Positions 12,463-23,224 of a DNA stretch of 64,000 nucleotides are shown here, one piece after another (the stretch's first letter is position 1; every line of letters begins with the position of its first letter). The translations under genes and the position numbers were made by a program. Source of the DNA: Margaritifera margaritifera. Lineage: Eukaryota; Mollusca; Bivalvia; Unionida; Margaritiferidae. The notes beneath the pieces were generated by a model, which saw only the letters and a program-made list of their open reading frames with translations, did no database searches and was not told the origin of the DNA. The DNA lies in contig JAQPZY010001176.1 of NCBI GenBank assembly GCA_029931535.1, forward strand, positions 984,001 to 1,048,000, written 5' to 3'.

Positions 12463-12884
12463 CTTTAAAGGGATGCAGCCGCAGTCCAGCAAGCAACCCC
12501 AATTTAAGCTTTCCTCTCACCCATCTGTACCTAGACAAGTTTGCTGGAAAGTCCCAGAAAGGAAGTTTGCGGCCCCTCTCCCTTCCCTAAGGAAGGGGTG
12601 GATGCAGCACTATGGATTTACTCCTTTTCCTGCCATGCATCCTTCTTTCAAGAATTCCTGTGGGTGCTCGGCTAGCCCACTATATCTGATTGAGCATAAC
12701 GAATGATTGGTGGGTCCTTTCTATAATAAAGGAAGGGTACCGGCTTCAGCTCTGGGAAGATCTTCCTCTGCAAGGACCACGATGTTTTTCTGCCAGTTGA
12801 ATCTGGTGCAGTTGAGGGAAGAGGTGCACCTCTTCCACAGAAGGGCACGCTAGAAAGGGTGTTAAATGACCAGTCTCCAGCCTT

Positions 12885-14262
12885 CTACTCTCAGATTTTC
12901 CTGGTATCCAAAAAAGGTGACAAGTTTTGGTTTATTATTGATCTTTCCTCCTTAACCAAGTTTCTTTAGGAGGAACCATTCAAGATGGAGACTATAATTT
13001 CAGTCAGGAATTCCATAAGTCCCAGCAACTGGGCAGTCACCATCAACTTTCAGGATGCATACCTTTACATCCCAATTTTTCCTCCTCACAGAAAGTACCT
13101 CTGGTTTTGCCTTGACCTGGAATTATCCAATTTCAGGCTCTGCCGTTTGGACTTGTCACCACCCCTAGGCCCTTTACCAAAGTCATGGGAGTAGTTGCTG
13201 CTCACATGAGGTCACTAGGGAGTCCCTCAGATAAGATCTGTCCTGCTGCAGGTCCGTAATGACCAAGTTGGGACTCGTTCCAAATCTAGAGAAATCAAAA
13301 CTAGTTCCATCTCAGTATTTAATATATACGTCGGGATGAATTTCCTCACAAACAGATTGGTTTGTGTCCCTCTGGACAGAATAGACAGAATCCTGGCGTT
13401 TGTGGAGGCACTGCAAGCCAAGACTTCATTGTTGGCTTGCTTATATCTATCCCTACTAGGGACCTTGTAGTCCATGATGGACCTGGTTCTGCTATGAAGA
13501 CTGCACTTGCTCCCCCTACAGTCTGTTTATATCAGATTTGGGGTGGGAGCTTGCCTGAAGCCAGTAGGACTAGTTCTTCAGGGCTCATGGTCCCTGAAAG
13601 AAACTTCCCTCCACATAAACAATTTGGAAATGAGGCAGTATTTTTAGCCCTACAGGGGTGTGTCAACCAAGTACAGAGTCATTGTGTGATGATCTCCAAT
13701 GACAACACATTACTGGTAGTGTACTTCAGGTAGCATGGAGGCACACATGCTCCTTCTCTTTGCGTGGAGGCTTGGAACCTTCTTTGCTGGGCAACATTGG
13801 AAGGGATTACCCTCCGAGTTCATCATATTCCTGGTAAGAAGAATATTATTGTGGACAGTCTGTCCAGGAGAGGCAAGGTAGTCCTCATGGAATGGTCTCT
13901 GCATCAATCCATAGCAGAGTCCCTGTTCAGACTATGGGGTAGACCCTTGGTGGACTTGTTCACGATGAGACTGAACAACAAGCTACTTTTTATGTCTCCG
14001 CAGTCTCAGATAAAAGGGGCTGAGCAGTGGATGCCTTCAGTCTCAGGTGGGATTGTCTTCACTTACGCCTTCCCACTGTTCAGACTGATTCCACAAGTGC
14101 TCCACAAAGTCAGGAACTCCACTATGCAGCTCATTTTGATAGCCTCTCTGTGGCCTCTTCTTGACCTGTTGTTTGACCAGCCTATGACATTGCCTCAGAG
14201 GAGGGACCTGCTGTTGCAGCACAGGGGATTTCTTCTGCACAACAGCCCACAGATTCCCTAAC
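12885..14262 (+). pseudogene. DIRS reverse transcriptase/RNase H remnant
   Basis: FLVSKKGDKFWFIIDLSSLT (from 12893) and METIISVRNSISPSNWAVTI with FQDAYLYIPI (from 12985) match the fingers and first catalytic Asp region of DIRS/gypsy-like RTs. A TAG near 12967 interrupts the frame. The YxDD catalytic box is missing: sequence jumps near 13206-13245 from 'MRSLG' to the next conserved block. The RNase H tail (GRPLVDLFTMRLNNKLLF, 13935-14000) is well preserved in a frame running 13764-14261. Confidence 0.65.
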
Positions 14263-14329
14263 TTCACGCTTGGTTTATCTAAAGTGATCTATCCACCAGG
14301 ACAAGTTTTTAAGCAAGGTTGCCAAATGC

Positions 14330-15315
14330 ATCGTTCAGGTCAGGAGATGGTCCATGTCCAAGGTCTATGATGCAAAGTGGAGAATCTTTTGTGATTGGTG
14401 TAGTAGGAAATACATTAATCCTAGCTGTCCCTCTCTGAGCACAGTGACAGACTTTTATTTTCCTGGTTGAAAAGAGACCATGTTTAGTTTCTACTAGTAA
14501 GTTCTACAGGGCAGCCCTATCCAACATGCTCAAGTTCTCAAATTGCACAGCCATTGGTTTGGATCCTCATATTTCCAATCTTATCAGGTATTTTGAGCTG
14601 CAGAGAGTGGTTTCTCGCTCACTAATGCCTAGATGGAATCTTTCATGCATGTTGTTGTTCTTGTAAAAAATCCCCAATGAACCGTTGGATGAAGCTTTTT
14701 TGAGAACCTTAGCTTTAAAACTCTTTTACAGCTCTCCTTAGCACCTGTGAGACAAAGGAGCAAGCTTCATGCCTTGTCTATAGAAAAAGGTTGTTTGTGC
14801 TTCAACGACAGTTATGAGTCTGTTTCTCTCTTTTGTCAACCTGATTTTCCAGCAGAAAACCTGCTTTCATCAATAGCTTCACTCCTATAGTTGAATCTGC
14901 ACTGGGGATAATCTAAATACTCTTATGCCCAGTAAGGGCTTTACAGTTCTATTTGGAAGCTTCTAATGGGAGAAGAAAGGATAGAAAGCATCTTTTCCTT
15001 CCTCTTAAGGGTTCTGCTTATATTCTGTCACCCACCATTTCCAGAAAAATGATCCTTTCGATCAAGAGAGCTTATCAGACCCTAACTGTGAGGGACCTTT
15101 CCTTCATGAAAATTAAAGCCCATGAAGTTCAAGCTATTGCTACTTCATAGGCCTGTCTAACTCATTTGTCTTTGGAGTATGTTATGAGAACCCCATTTTG
15201 GTGATCACATACTTCTTTCTATTCGTTCTTCCTTCGGTCATTGGTGCATCAGAGCAAAGGCATTTTTTATTTGGGGCCAATAGTCATGGCACAAAAAGTG
15301 ACCCAAGCTGATTAG
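14330..15315 (+). pseudogene. DIRS tyrosine recombinase remnant
   Basis: Fragments in shifting frames: SMSKVYDAKWRIFCDWC near 14353, the 'YRAALSNMLKFSN' helix near 14503, and KIKAHEVQAIATS near 15109-15147, which corresponds to the 'kaHdvRa.atS' box close to the catalytic His/Arg of DIRS recombinases. Several stops break the coding sequence. Confidence 0.55.
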
Positions 15316-15419
15316 GTTTGTATTCTTTCTGGTTCTGGACTTTCTGGAACCTTCTATCTAATGGGACGATAGAATCTTATAAGGATGAGGGTAATTTCCA
15401 TCCCTGAAAGTTAAGCAAC

Positions 15420-16037
15420 GCAATAGTATTAATCATTAAAAATAGTTTTACCTCGCAAAATACTACATATTACCTGTTGAATCTGGTAGATGGAATAAAA
15501 TGGAATAAAATTACAAAGAAGGGAAATGTACCAATTGTCGGAATAATGTTTTTTTGGTGATGAATTCTATTACATGTACCTCTTTGAGTGTGAATTCTTT
15601 AGGGAGGCTAGACTGAATTTTATTAGGAAATATTATTACGTATGTCCAAATGCTTTGAAATATCAATATTTAATGACTAATAAAAATACAATAATAGTGA
15701 AAAATATAAGCATATTTGTTAGCAAAATTATGAATGAATTAGAAACTAAATAGAGGTCTCGATATTAAGTGAAATATATCAAAACCATTTTCATTTAGGT
15801 CATTGATAGTTCAGTTTCTTTAGATACCCTTGGACTTGTAATGTTAGATAATTCATATTCTCTCTTTGTCTCTCTGATTTTCTGTCTCTTTCCATTGTTC
15901 TCTCTTCTCCCTTTTATTTATATTACACCACGATGGTTTCTTATATAACAGAACTTTAATTGTACTTGATTCATATGCCATATATGTATGACCTGAGTAT
16001 GATTTTTTTCAATAAAGTTTTGTTCTGTTCTGTTCTG
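15420..16037 (+). mobile_element. 5'-truncated LINE (CR1-like 3' end)
   Basis: The frame from 15556 gives GDEFYYMYLFECEFFREARL and ends at TAG 15751-15753. The GDEF-x-x-x-x-x-x-C pattern is the C-terminal tail of many invertebrate LINE ORF2 proteins. Upstream, 'CTNCRNN' is in a different frame, so a frameshift is present. A 3' UTR follows, with AATAAA at about 16011 and a (GTTCT)n tail ending near 16037. Only the 3' end was copied, as is usual for LINE insertions. Confidence 0.6.
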
Positions 16038-16418
16038 ATAATATACAGTGTTCTTTAATTAATATCAGATGAAGTACTGCTCATTATTGTGAACTTGTTT
16101 ACCTCACTGCTGTGCATTATCAAATAGTTCCATTAATGTAATGTGCAGTTATGTGAGTTAACATCACATTTCCATATACTTTGAAATGAAAGTTAAACAT
16201 TCTTAAAGATTCTGCCTTGTGATATCTATTTGTAATCTGCATTCCATTTTTGGGTGTTAACATAAGGCAAGAGAAGAACCTGAACTGTCCGAAGATGAAA
16301 AGGAAAATAATATGCCTAAGAGAATTTGTTGGTATTCTTTGCGGAATTCAGCATTTCCATGGATTGAAAATGTTGAATGTGATGAAAAGCTATGACTTTT
16401 GGAATATTTTAGTGCATT
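16038..16418. other. Intronic sequence, nothing recognised
   Basis: No coding or repeat signal between the LINE tail and the first twin-hairpin MITE. Confidence 0.4.
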
Positions 16419-16638
16419 TACCGCATATACTCGTGTATAATTTGGGTCCAAATGCAAACAACATAGACCCTGATCTGTCATCGCATAATGCGCTGGCAGA
16501 TTAGGGTCTATGTTGTTTGTCTTCTGATTAGTCCTTACAAACTGCATAGACCCAGATCTGCCAGTGCATTATGCGATGGCAGATCTGGGTCTATGCAGTT
16601 TGCAGTTGGTATTGGCATATACACAAGTATATACAGTA
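16419..16638 (+). mobile_element. Twin-hairpin MITE, copy 1
   Basis: Ends TACCGCATATACTCGTGTAT and its approximate complement ...AAGTATATACAGTA; TA target duplication likely. Inside are two successive hairpins: CATAGACCCTGATCTG...GCATAATGC...AGGGTCTATG, then CATAGACCCAGATCTGCC...GGCAGATCTGGGTCTATG. Each could form a stem of about 25 base pairs. Confidence 0.85.
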
Positions 16639-17002
16639 CATGTGCTTTTCTGGTCTGTAATGTTATTAAATAACATTATCATTTTTCATGACTGATTTTG
16701 TCACAATGTTGTGCGCTAGAAAATTAATGAAATCATAAACATTTAAATTTTTTACATATGTCGCTTTTGTCATCTTTAAAAAGCTAAATAATTTGATATT
16801 ATGTATTCTTTGTTCTTCTGTAAGAAAATGATATCTTAATTACAGTACAATACTATTTGGAATATTTTTTCTTGGTACTCCTTATTTGAGTAGGATTACC
16901 ATTTTATGAGGTGGGACTCCAACTTTTTCTAAATTGGGAGTCCAGGACTCCAAGTTTTAAAATCCTAATGATATATTGCAATACTATTTCCTTCTTTTAC
17001 AT
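16639..17002. other. Intronic sequence, nothing recognised
   Basis: AT-rich. The phrase GACTCCAACTTTTTC/GACTCCAAGTTTT near 16916-16955 hints at a small direct repeat only. Confidence 0.4.
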
Positions 17003-19816
17003 AGTGGCTTAGTCATTAGCTTAGACTCACAACTAATGGGTGACTTAGTCATTAGCTTAGACTCACAACTAATGGGTGACTTAGTCATTAGCTTAGACTC
17101 ACAACTAATGGGTGGCTTAGTCATTAGCTTAGACTCACAACTAATGGGTGACTTAGTCATTAGCTTAGACTCACAACTAATGAGTGGCTTAGTCATTAGC
17201 TTAGACTCACAACTAATGGGTGACTTAGTCATTAGCTTAGACTCACAACTAATGGGTGACTTAGTCATTAGCTTAGACTCACAACTAATGAGTGGCTTAG
17301 TCATTAGCTTAGACTCACAACTAATGGGTGACATAGTCATTAGCTTAGACTCACAACTAATGGGTGGCTTAGTCATTAGCTTAGACTCACAACTAATGAG
17401 TGGCTTAGTCATTAGCTTAGACTCACAACTAATGAGTGACTTAGTCATTAGCTTAGACTCACAACTAATGAGTGGCTTAGTCATTAGCTTAGACTCACAA
17501 CTAATGGGTGGCTTAGTCATTAGCTTAGACTCACAACTAATGGGTGACTTAGTCATTAGCTTAGACTCACAACTAATGAGTGGCTTAGTCATTAGCTTAG
17601 ACTCACAACTAATGGGTGACTTAGTCATTAGCTTAGACTCACAACTAATGAGTGGCTTAGTCATTAGCTTAGACTCACAACTAATGGGTGACTTAGTCAT
17701 TAGCTTAGACTCACAACTAATGGGTGACTTAGTCATTAGCTTAGACTCACAACTAATGAGTGGCTTAGTCATTAGCTTAGACTCACAACTAATGGGTGAC
17801 ATAGTCATTAGCTTAGACTCACAACTAATGGGTGGCTTAGTCATTAGCTTAGACTCACAACTAATGAGTGGCTTAGTCATTAGCTTAGACTCACAACTAA
17901 TGAGTGACTTAGTCATTAGCTTAGACTCACAACTAATGAGTGGCTTAGTCATTAGCTTAGACTCACAACTAATGAGTGGCTTAGTCATTAGCTTAGACTC
18001 ACAACTAATGGGTGACTTAGTCATTAGCTTAGACTCACAACTAATGAGTGGCTTAGTCATTAGCTTAGACTCACAACTAATGGGTGACTTAGTCATTAGC
18101 TTAGACTCACAACTAATGAGTGGCTTAGTCATTAGCTTAGTCTCACAACTAATGGGTGGCTTAGTCATTAGCTTAGACTCACAACTAATGAGTGACTTAG
18201 TCATTAGCTTAGACTCACAACTAATGAGTGGCTTAGTCATTAGCTTAGACTCACAACTAATGAGTGACTTAGTCATTAGCTTAGACTCACAACTAATGAG
18301 TGGCTTAGTCATTAGCTTAGACTCACAACTAATGGGTGACTTAGTCATTAGCTTAGACTCACAACTAATGAGTGGCTTAGTCATTAGCTTAGACTCACAA
18401 CTAATGGGTGCCCTAGTCATTAGCTTAGACTCACAACGAATGGGTGGCTTAGTCATTAGCTTAGACTCACAACTAATGGGTGACTTAGTCATTAGCTTAG
18501 ACTCACAACAAATGGGTGGCCAAGTCATTAGCTTAGACTCACAACTAATGGGTGACTTAGTCATTAGCTTAGACTCACAACTAATGGGTGACTTAGTCAT
18601 TAGCTTGGACTCACAACTAATGGGTGACTTAGTCATTAGCTTAGACTCACAACTAATGGGTGACTTAGTCATTAGCTTAGACTCACAACTAATGGGTGAC
18701 TTAGTCATTAGCTTAGACTCACAACTAATGAGTGGCTTAGTCATTAGCTTAGACTCACAACTAATGTGTGACTTAGTCATTAGCTTAGACTCACAACTAA
18801 TGAGTGGCTTAGTCATTAGCTTAGACTCACAACTAATGGGTGACTTAGTCATTAGCTTAGACTCACAACTAATGGGTGACTTAGTCATTAGCTTAGACTC
18901 ACAACTAATGGGTGACTTAGTCATTAGCTTAGACTCACAACTAATGAGTGGCTTAGTCATTAGCTTAGACTCACAACTAATGGGTGGCTTAGTCATTAGC
19001 TTAGACTCACAACTAATGGGTGACTTAGTCATTAGCTTAGACTCACAACTAATGGGTGACTTAGTCATTAGCTTAGACTCACAACTAATGGGTGACTTAG
19101 TCATTAGCATAGACTCACAACTAATGGGTGACTTAGTCATTAGCTTAGACTCACAACTAATGGGTGACTTAGTCATTAGCTTAGACTCACAACTAATGAG
19201 TGGCTTAGTCATTAGCTTAGACTCACAACTAATGGGTGACTTAGTCATTAGCTTAGACTCACAACTAATGGGTGACTTAGTCATTAGCTTAGACTCACAA
19301 CTAATGGGTGGCTTAGTCATTAGCTTAGACTCACAACTAATGGGTGGCTTAGTCATTAGCTTAGACTCACAACTAATGGGTGACTTAGTCATTAGCTTAG
19401 ACTCACAACTAATGAGTGGCTTAGTCATTAGCTTAGACTCACAACTAATGAGTGACTTAGTCATTAGCTTAGACTCACAACTAATGGGTGACTTAGTCAT
19501 TAGCTTAGACTCACAACTAATGGGTGGCTTAGTCATTAGCTTAGACTCACAACTAATGGGTGACTTAGTCATTAGCTTAGACTCACAACTAATGGGTGGC
19601 TTAGTCATTAGCTAAGACTCAAAACTAATGGGTGGCTTAGTCATTAGCTTAGACTCACAACTAATGGGTGACTTAGTCATTAGCTTAGACTCACAACTAA
19701 TGAGTGACTTAGTCATTAGCTTAGACTCACAACTAATGGGTGACTTAGTCATTAGCTTAGACTCACAACTAATGAGTGGCTTAGTCATTAGCTTAGACTC
19801 ACAACTAATGGGTGAC
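17003..19816. repeat. 36-bp minisatellite, ~78 copies, no indels
   Basis: Unit: CTTAGTCATTAGCTTAGACT then CACAACTAATGGGTGA. Line-to-line alignment shows that every unit is exactly 36 bp over 2.8 kb. Most variation is two G/A positions (GGGTGAC, GAGTGGC, GGGTGGC, GAGTGAC). Since 36 is a multiple of 3 and the unit has no stop in the relevant frames, long frames are open on both strands (LVISLDSQLMGD forward; TKSPISCESKLM reverse). No splice acceptor with a matching phase or Calx-beta relation was found, so I treat it as intronic repeat, not exon. Confidence 0.95.
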
Positions 19817-20403
19817 AGATTTGAATTCTGTACAGACCAGCCTGAAGCAGCACATTTCTATGAAGGCTTTTAACTCCCATTGCTTGGATATCAATCCTCC
19901 ATACCTATATTGTTGGCTACTTGAAATGTGCTCCTGTTGACAAGGGGATTCATATTTATAGATAAACTACATGTTCTTCAGCGAAAGAGCAAAAAAGAAT
20001 CATGTCATGCCATTATGTCAGTTTACAAGATTTTGTGAGTGAATGCAGTTTTAATGTTAGGGGGCTGTGCACAAGTCATGGAATGGCTGTTTTCTGCCAC
20101 TTTGAAATTCAGTATCATTTATAATTTAAATTCCTGTAATTAGTTTCTTGTTATAAATGTCAGTGGAGGTTGCATTTATTAATTGCTGGTAATTTTGCAT
20201 ATTTTTCTCATAAGCTCAGGAGCTTGCCTTGTTAAAATATTTGGACAAGTAAGATGTTTTTATCATCAGGCATGGGCCAGTCATGAGAGAATCAGGGTAA
20301 AACTCTATTCATACTATGTGGTTTGTTTTAGATTTGATCTTTGCCATATTAAAAGATATCATATGCTATTCAACCTTCACTGGATTAATCTTTCAATGTC
20401 CAG
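19817..20403. other. Intronic sequence before exon C
   Basis: Nothing recognised apart from the acceptor region of exon C. Confidence 0.4.
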
Positions 20404-20761
20404 GTTGCGAGAGATCTCTGTGGAGGAAGGAGTTGGAATGATCCAATTTGACGTGGTGAGGTCACAGGGTGTTGAGGGTCAAGTCAGTTTGGATGTGGCT
20501 ACAGAGCCAGGCACAGCAACTATTGCAGCAGACATCAATCAGGTCATGCTGGCACCAATACAAGTCTTGACTGCCCGTGACATTGGGGGCTGGTACACAT
20601 TCTCTGTCAATAGTACCACATACTTCTTGATGCTGAAGTCATCAGTGGTAGGAGAGCTGGTTACAAGGCCAGGTTCTAATGGATCAACCATTCCAGTTGA
20701 CCTCAATAATCTGAGTCAGACAACACTATTCAGGTGGCAAGGGGAGTTAACTCCTGTGCAG
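20404..20761 (+). CDS. ADGRV1: ADGRV1 exon C: half Calx-beta plus EPTP repeat 1
   Basis: Exon of 358 bases, acceptor CAG at 20401-20403, donor GTTAGA. It is entered in phase 2 and left in phase 0. It first encodes a Calx-beta front half (ISVEEGVGMIQFDVVRSQG, then a 'gtA..aD' strand) and then turns into an EPTP/EAR repeat (ARDIGGWYTFSVNSTTYFLM and a closing TTLFRWQG strand). The EPTP/EAR repeat is a roughly 50-residue unit forming one blade of a seven-bladed beta propeller, known from ADGRV1, LGI and TSPEAR proteins. The Calx-beta back half does not follow; it appears only at 40277, so the propeller is nested in this domain. Confidence 0.87.
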
Positions 20762-21362
20762 GTTAGATTTTTACATCTGTTCTGTTTGATACAAATACCT
20801 TCATACGAAGTTATATGTGTACATCATGTTTGTGTAATTTTGTGAGAAAGTACAAGAAATATTAAAGCTCAACCCACATTAGGCAGTCACCTTTGGGAAG
20901 TAGAAAAAGTGTCTACTTTCAGCAGATAGCTGCTTAATGTAGATTAACTTATATAACATTTAATTTTAGAAATTCTGAGAAAGTATCTGTGTAAAAGATA
21001 ATCTTGAACAAATTTATTCTTGAACAATTTTTTACGTTATATTGAGAGATTTATGCTATACAAATTGGACTCAAATAAAGGATATGATAAAATATATTGT
21101 CTACTATCAATCAGATATTATCCTTTCTGAAAAAGTGTTAAATATTCTTCACTTCGTTTAGTCGATACAAGGTAATATTCATGCTCCATTTGCACATGTA
21201 CTGACAGATAATTCCAATATGTGATGATTCGTCTTCATCATATTTCATACTTAAGGATGTATACCTGGTCATTCTTTATATTTCAGTTAACATAAAAATA
21301 AACCATGCACTTGCAAATCATTGATGTAAAGGATCTTACATTTGAAATTTTGGGGTTTTTTT
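20762..21362. other. Intronic sequence, nothing recognised
   Basis: AT-rich, without coding or repeat signal. Confidence 0.4.
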
Positions 21363-21571
21363 TACCGTATATACTTGCCTATAATCCAGGTCCAAATGCA
21401 AACAATATAGACCCTGATCTGCCATTGCATAATGCACCAGCAGACCAGGGTCTATGTTGTTTGTTCTACTGATTAGTCCTTACAAACTGCATAGACCCAG
21501 ATCTGCCAGCACATTATGCAATGACAGATCTGGGTCTATGCAGTTTACAGTTGGTATCGGATTATACGGTA
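21363..21571 (+). mobile_element. Twin-hairpin MITE, copy 2
   Basis: Same structure and orientation as the copy at 16419: TACCGTATATACTTGCC start, CAGGGTCTATGTTGTTTGTT after the first hairpin, second hairpin with CCCAGATCTGCC. The right end is shortened to GGATTATACGGTA. Confidence 0.85.
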
Positions 21572-21679
21572 ATCTTTTCCAAGCTTTTGATAGCAAAAGA
21601 ATACCTCAATAAGTATTATACAAATTTTGGAAGAAATGAGTACAAATATAAGATTCTGTTTATCAAATTAAGGAAATTG

Positions 21680-21745
21680 TAATATCAGTATGACTTGGAA
21701 GTAATATTAGTATGACTTGGAAGTAATATCAGTATGACTTGGAAG
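21680..21745. repeat. 22-bp repeat, 3 copies
   Basis: Three copies of AGTAATATTAGTATGACTTGG-type sequence (21681, 21703, 21725 approximately). Confidence 0.7.
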
Positions 21746-21939
21746 TACATTTGGATGCTTTGAGCATAATTCCTTTGGGGTAAAATATTTATTCAATAGG
21801 TTTTTTATAAGCTTTCAAATAAAATGAGTACAAAATAATATAAGATTCTGTTGATAAAATGAAATAAAGTAATACAGTAAAATAACTGAAGTACATTTAG
21901 ATGTCTTTAACATTATGTGTTTGCCTTCTTTGATGTCAA

Positions 21940-22640
21940 GACATCATTGATGACATCATGATTTAATATTACCATGACATATGTTATGACTTAATATTAC
22001 CATGACATATTTTATGACTTAATATTAACATGAAATCTTTTATGACATCATGACTTAATATTATTACCCTGACATCTTTTATGACTTAATGTTACCAAGA
22101 CATTTTTTTATGGCATCATGACTTAATATTATGAAGACATCTTTTATGACATTATGACTTAATATTACCATGATATCTTTTATGGCATCATGACTTTAAT
22201 ATTATCATGACATCTTTTATGGCATCATGACTTTAATATTATCGTGACATCTTTTATAGCATCATGACTTTAATATTACCTTGACATTTTTATGACTTAA
22301 TATTGCCATGATATATGTTATGGTATCATTACTTTATATTACCGTGATATCTTTTATGGCATCATGACTTTAATATTATCATTACATCTTTTATGGCATC
22401 AGGATTTAATATTATCATGACATATTTTGTGGCATCATGACTTTAATATTACCATGAAATTTTTTATGACCTAATATTACCATAACATCTTTTAATGCAT
22501 CATGACTTGATATTACCATGTGCATCTTTTATGGCACCATGACTTTAATATTACCATGACATCTTTTATGGCATCATGATTTAAATATTACCATGACATA
22601 TTTTATGGCATCATGACTTTTTTAATGGCATCATAACTTA
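21940..22640. repeat. Degenerate minisatellite, ~35-40-bp unit
   Basis: About 17-18 imperfect copies of a unit containing GACTTAATATTACCATGACA then TCTTTTATGGCATCAT. Length and sequence vary, so the array is older than the 36-bp one at 17003. Confidence 0.8.
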
Positions 22641-22941
22641 ATATTGAACATACATACAATCAAAATTTGAAATATAGTTTAGAGGTAATATTAGACATGT
22701 CTTGTGATACATGAACATAATGGCCACAAGTAAAGGAAATTGAAGGTATTTTTCAACACTGATATGTGAGATTAGAAATGAACCTGTTCATTTCTTCCAT
22801 AAAATGGACTGATTACAACTAATTTGATACAGTTTGCATGTTGATTGTATATTCTTGCCTCTCAACTTGGTGTGTCACTTTACGAATACATAGTATATGA
22901 ATTAACACGTTTTAAGTAATGTTCCCAAATCTTTTCTCCAG
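22641..22941. other. Intronic sequence before exon D
   Basis: Nothing recognised apart from the acceptor of exon D. Confidence 0.4.
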
Positions 22942-23088
22942 ACTCTTGAAACAGATGGTGTGGAGGCTGCCCAGTCCTTCACTATTGATGGTGTGACCTA
23001 CCTCATAGTCCTAAACTCGGGCAACTTCAACAGGTACCAGACCAACTCCAGGCTGTATAGGGTCACAAGTAATGGGATTCTTCTGGTG
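22942..23088 (+). CDS. ADGRV1: ADGRV1 exon D: EPTP repeat 2
   Basis: Exon of 147 bases (49 codons, phase 0 to phase 0), acceptor TTTTCTCCAG, donor GTAAGT at 23089. It encodes one EPTP blade: TLETDGVEAAQSFTIDGVTY, then YLIVLNSGNF and SRLYRVTSNGILLV. The last 56 bases plus the donor are repeated twice more directly downstream as 59-bp copies, giving three near-identical donors (23089, 23148, 23207). Only the first keeps the frame into the next exon, because each extra copy shifts it by 59 bases; I therefore end the exon at 23088. Confidence 0.86.
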
Positions 23089-23209
23089 GTAAGTACCAGA
23101 CCAACTCCAGGCTGTATAGGGTCACAATTAATGGGATTCTTCTGGTGGTAAGTACCAGACCAACTCCAGGCTGTATAGGGTCACAAGTAATGGGATTCTT
23201 TTGGTGGTA
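23033..23209 (+). repeat. 59-bp triplication of exon end and splice donor
   Basis: Three units (23033-23091, 23092-23150, 23151-23209) that differ by only one or two bases. The first is the coding end of exon D plus GTAAGT; the next two are intronic copies, each ending in GTGGTAAGT. Both extra donors would shift the frame and the extension meets TAA at 23149-23151 in the original frame. Confidence 0.95.
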
Positions 23210-23224
23210 AGTGCAAGCAAATGT

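Larger units (their letters stand above)
10985..15400 (+). mobile_element. DIRS-type retrotransposon, degenerate
   Basis: A GC-richer block (relative to the surrounding intron) whose parts occur in the order Gag, reverse transcriptase/RNase H, tyrosine recombinase, all on the plus strand. This is the layout of DIRS elements, which use a tyrosine recombinase instead of an integrase. All three regions are broken by stops or deletions. The ends are set by where similarity fades: CTCTAAAGCCTTAGCAAAG on the left and TCTATCTAATGGGACGATAG on the right. It is inserted in the sense direction in ADGRV1 intron 2. No intact gene remains. Confidence 0.7.

Noticed and set aside
12171..12706. Frames of 78-143 codons on both strands in the DIRS Gag region
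   Set aside because: They are in other frames than the Gag-like reading (LLEAVAKTTQ) and show no family pattern.
16976..19615. 879-codon open frame (LVISLDSQLMGD repeats) and the 874-codon frame opposite to it
   Set aside because: Both result from an indel-free 36-bp unit without stops. They lie in intron 2, have no plausible start or domain, and the two strands cannot both be genes.
23092..23151. Extension of exon D through the second and third repeat units
   Set aside because: The frame meets TAA at 23149-23151, and using later donors breaks the phase with exon E.
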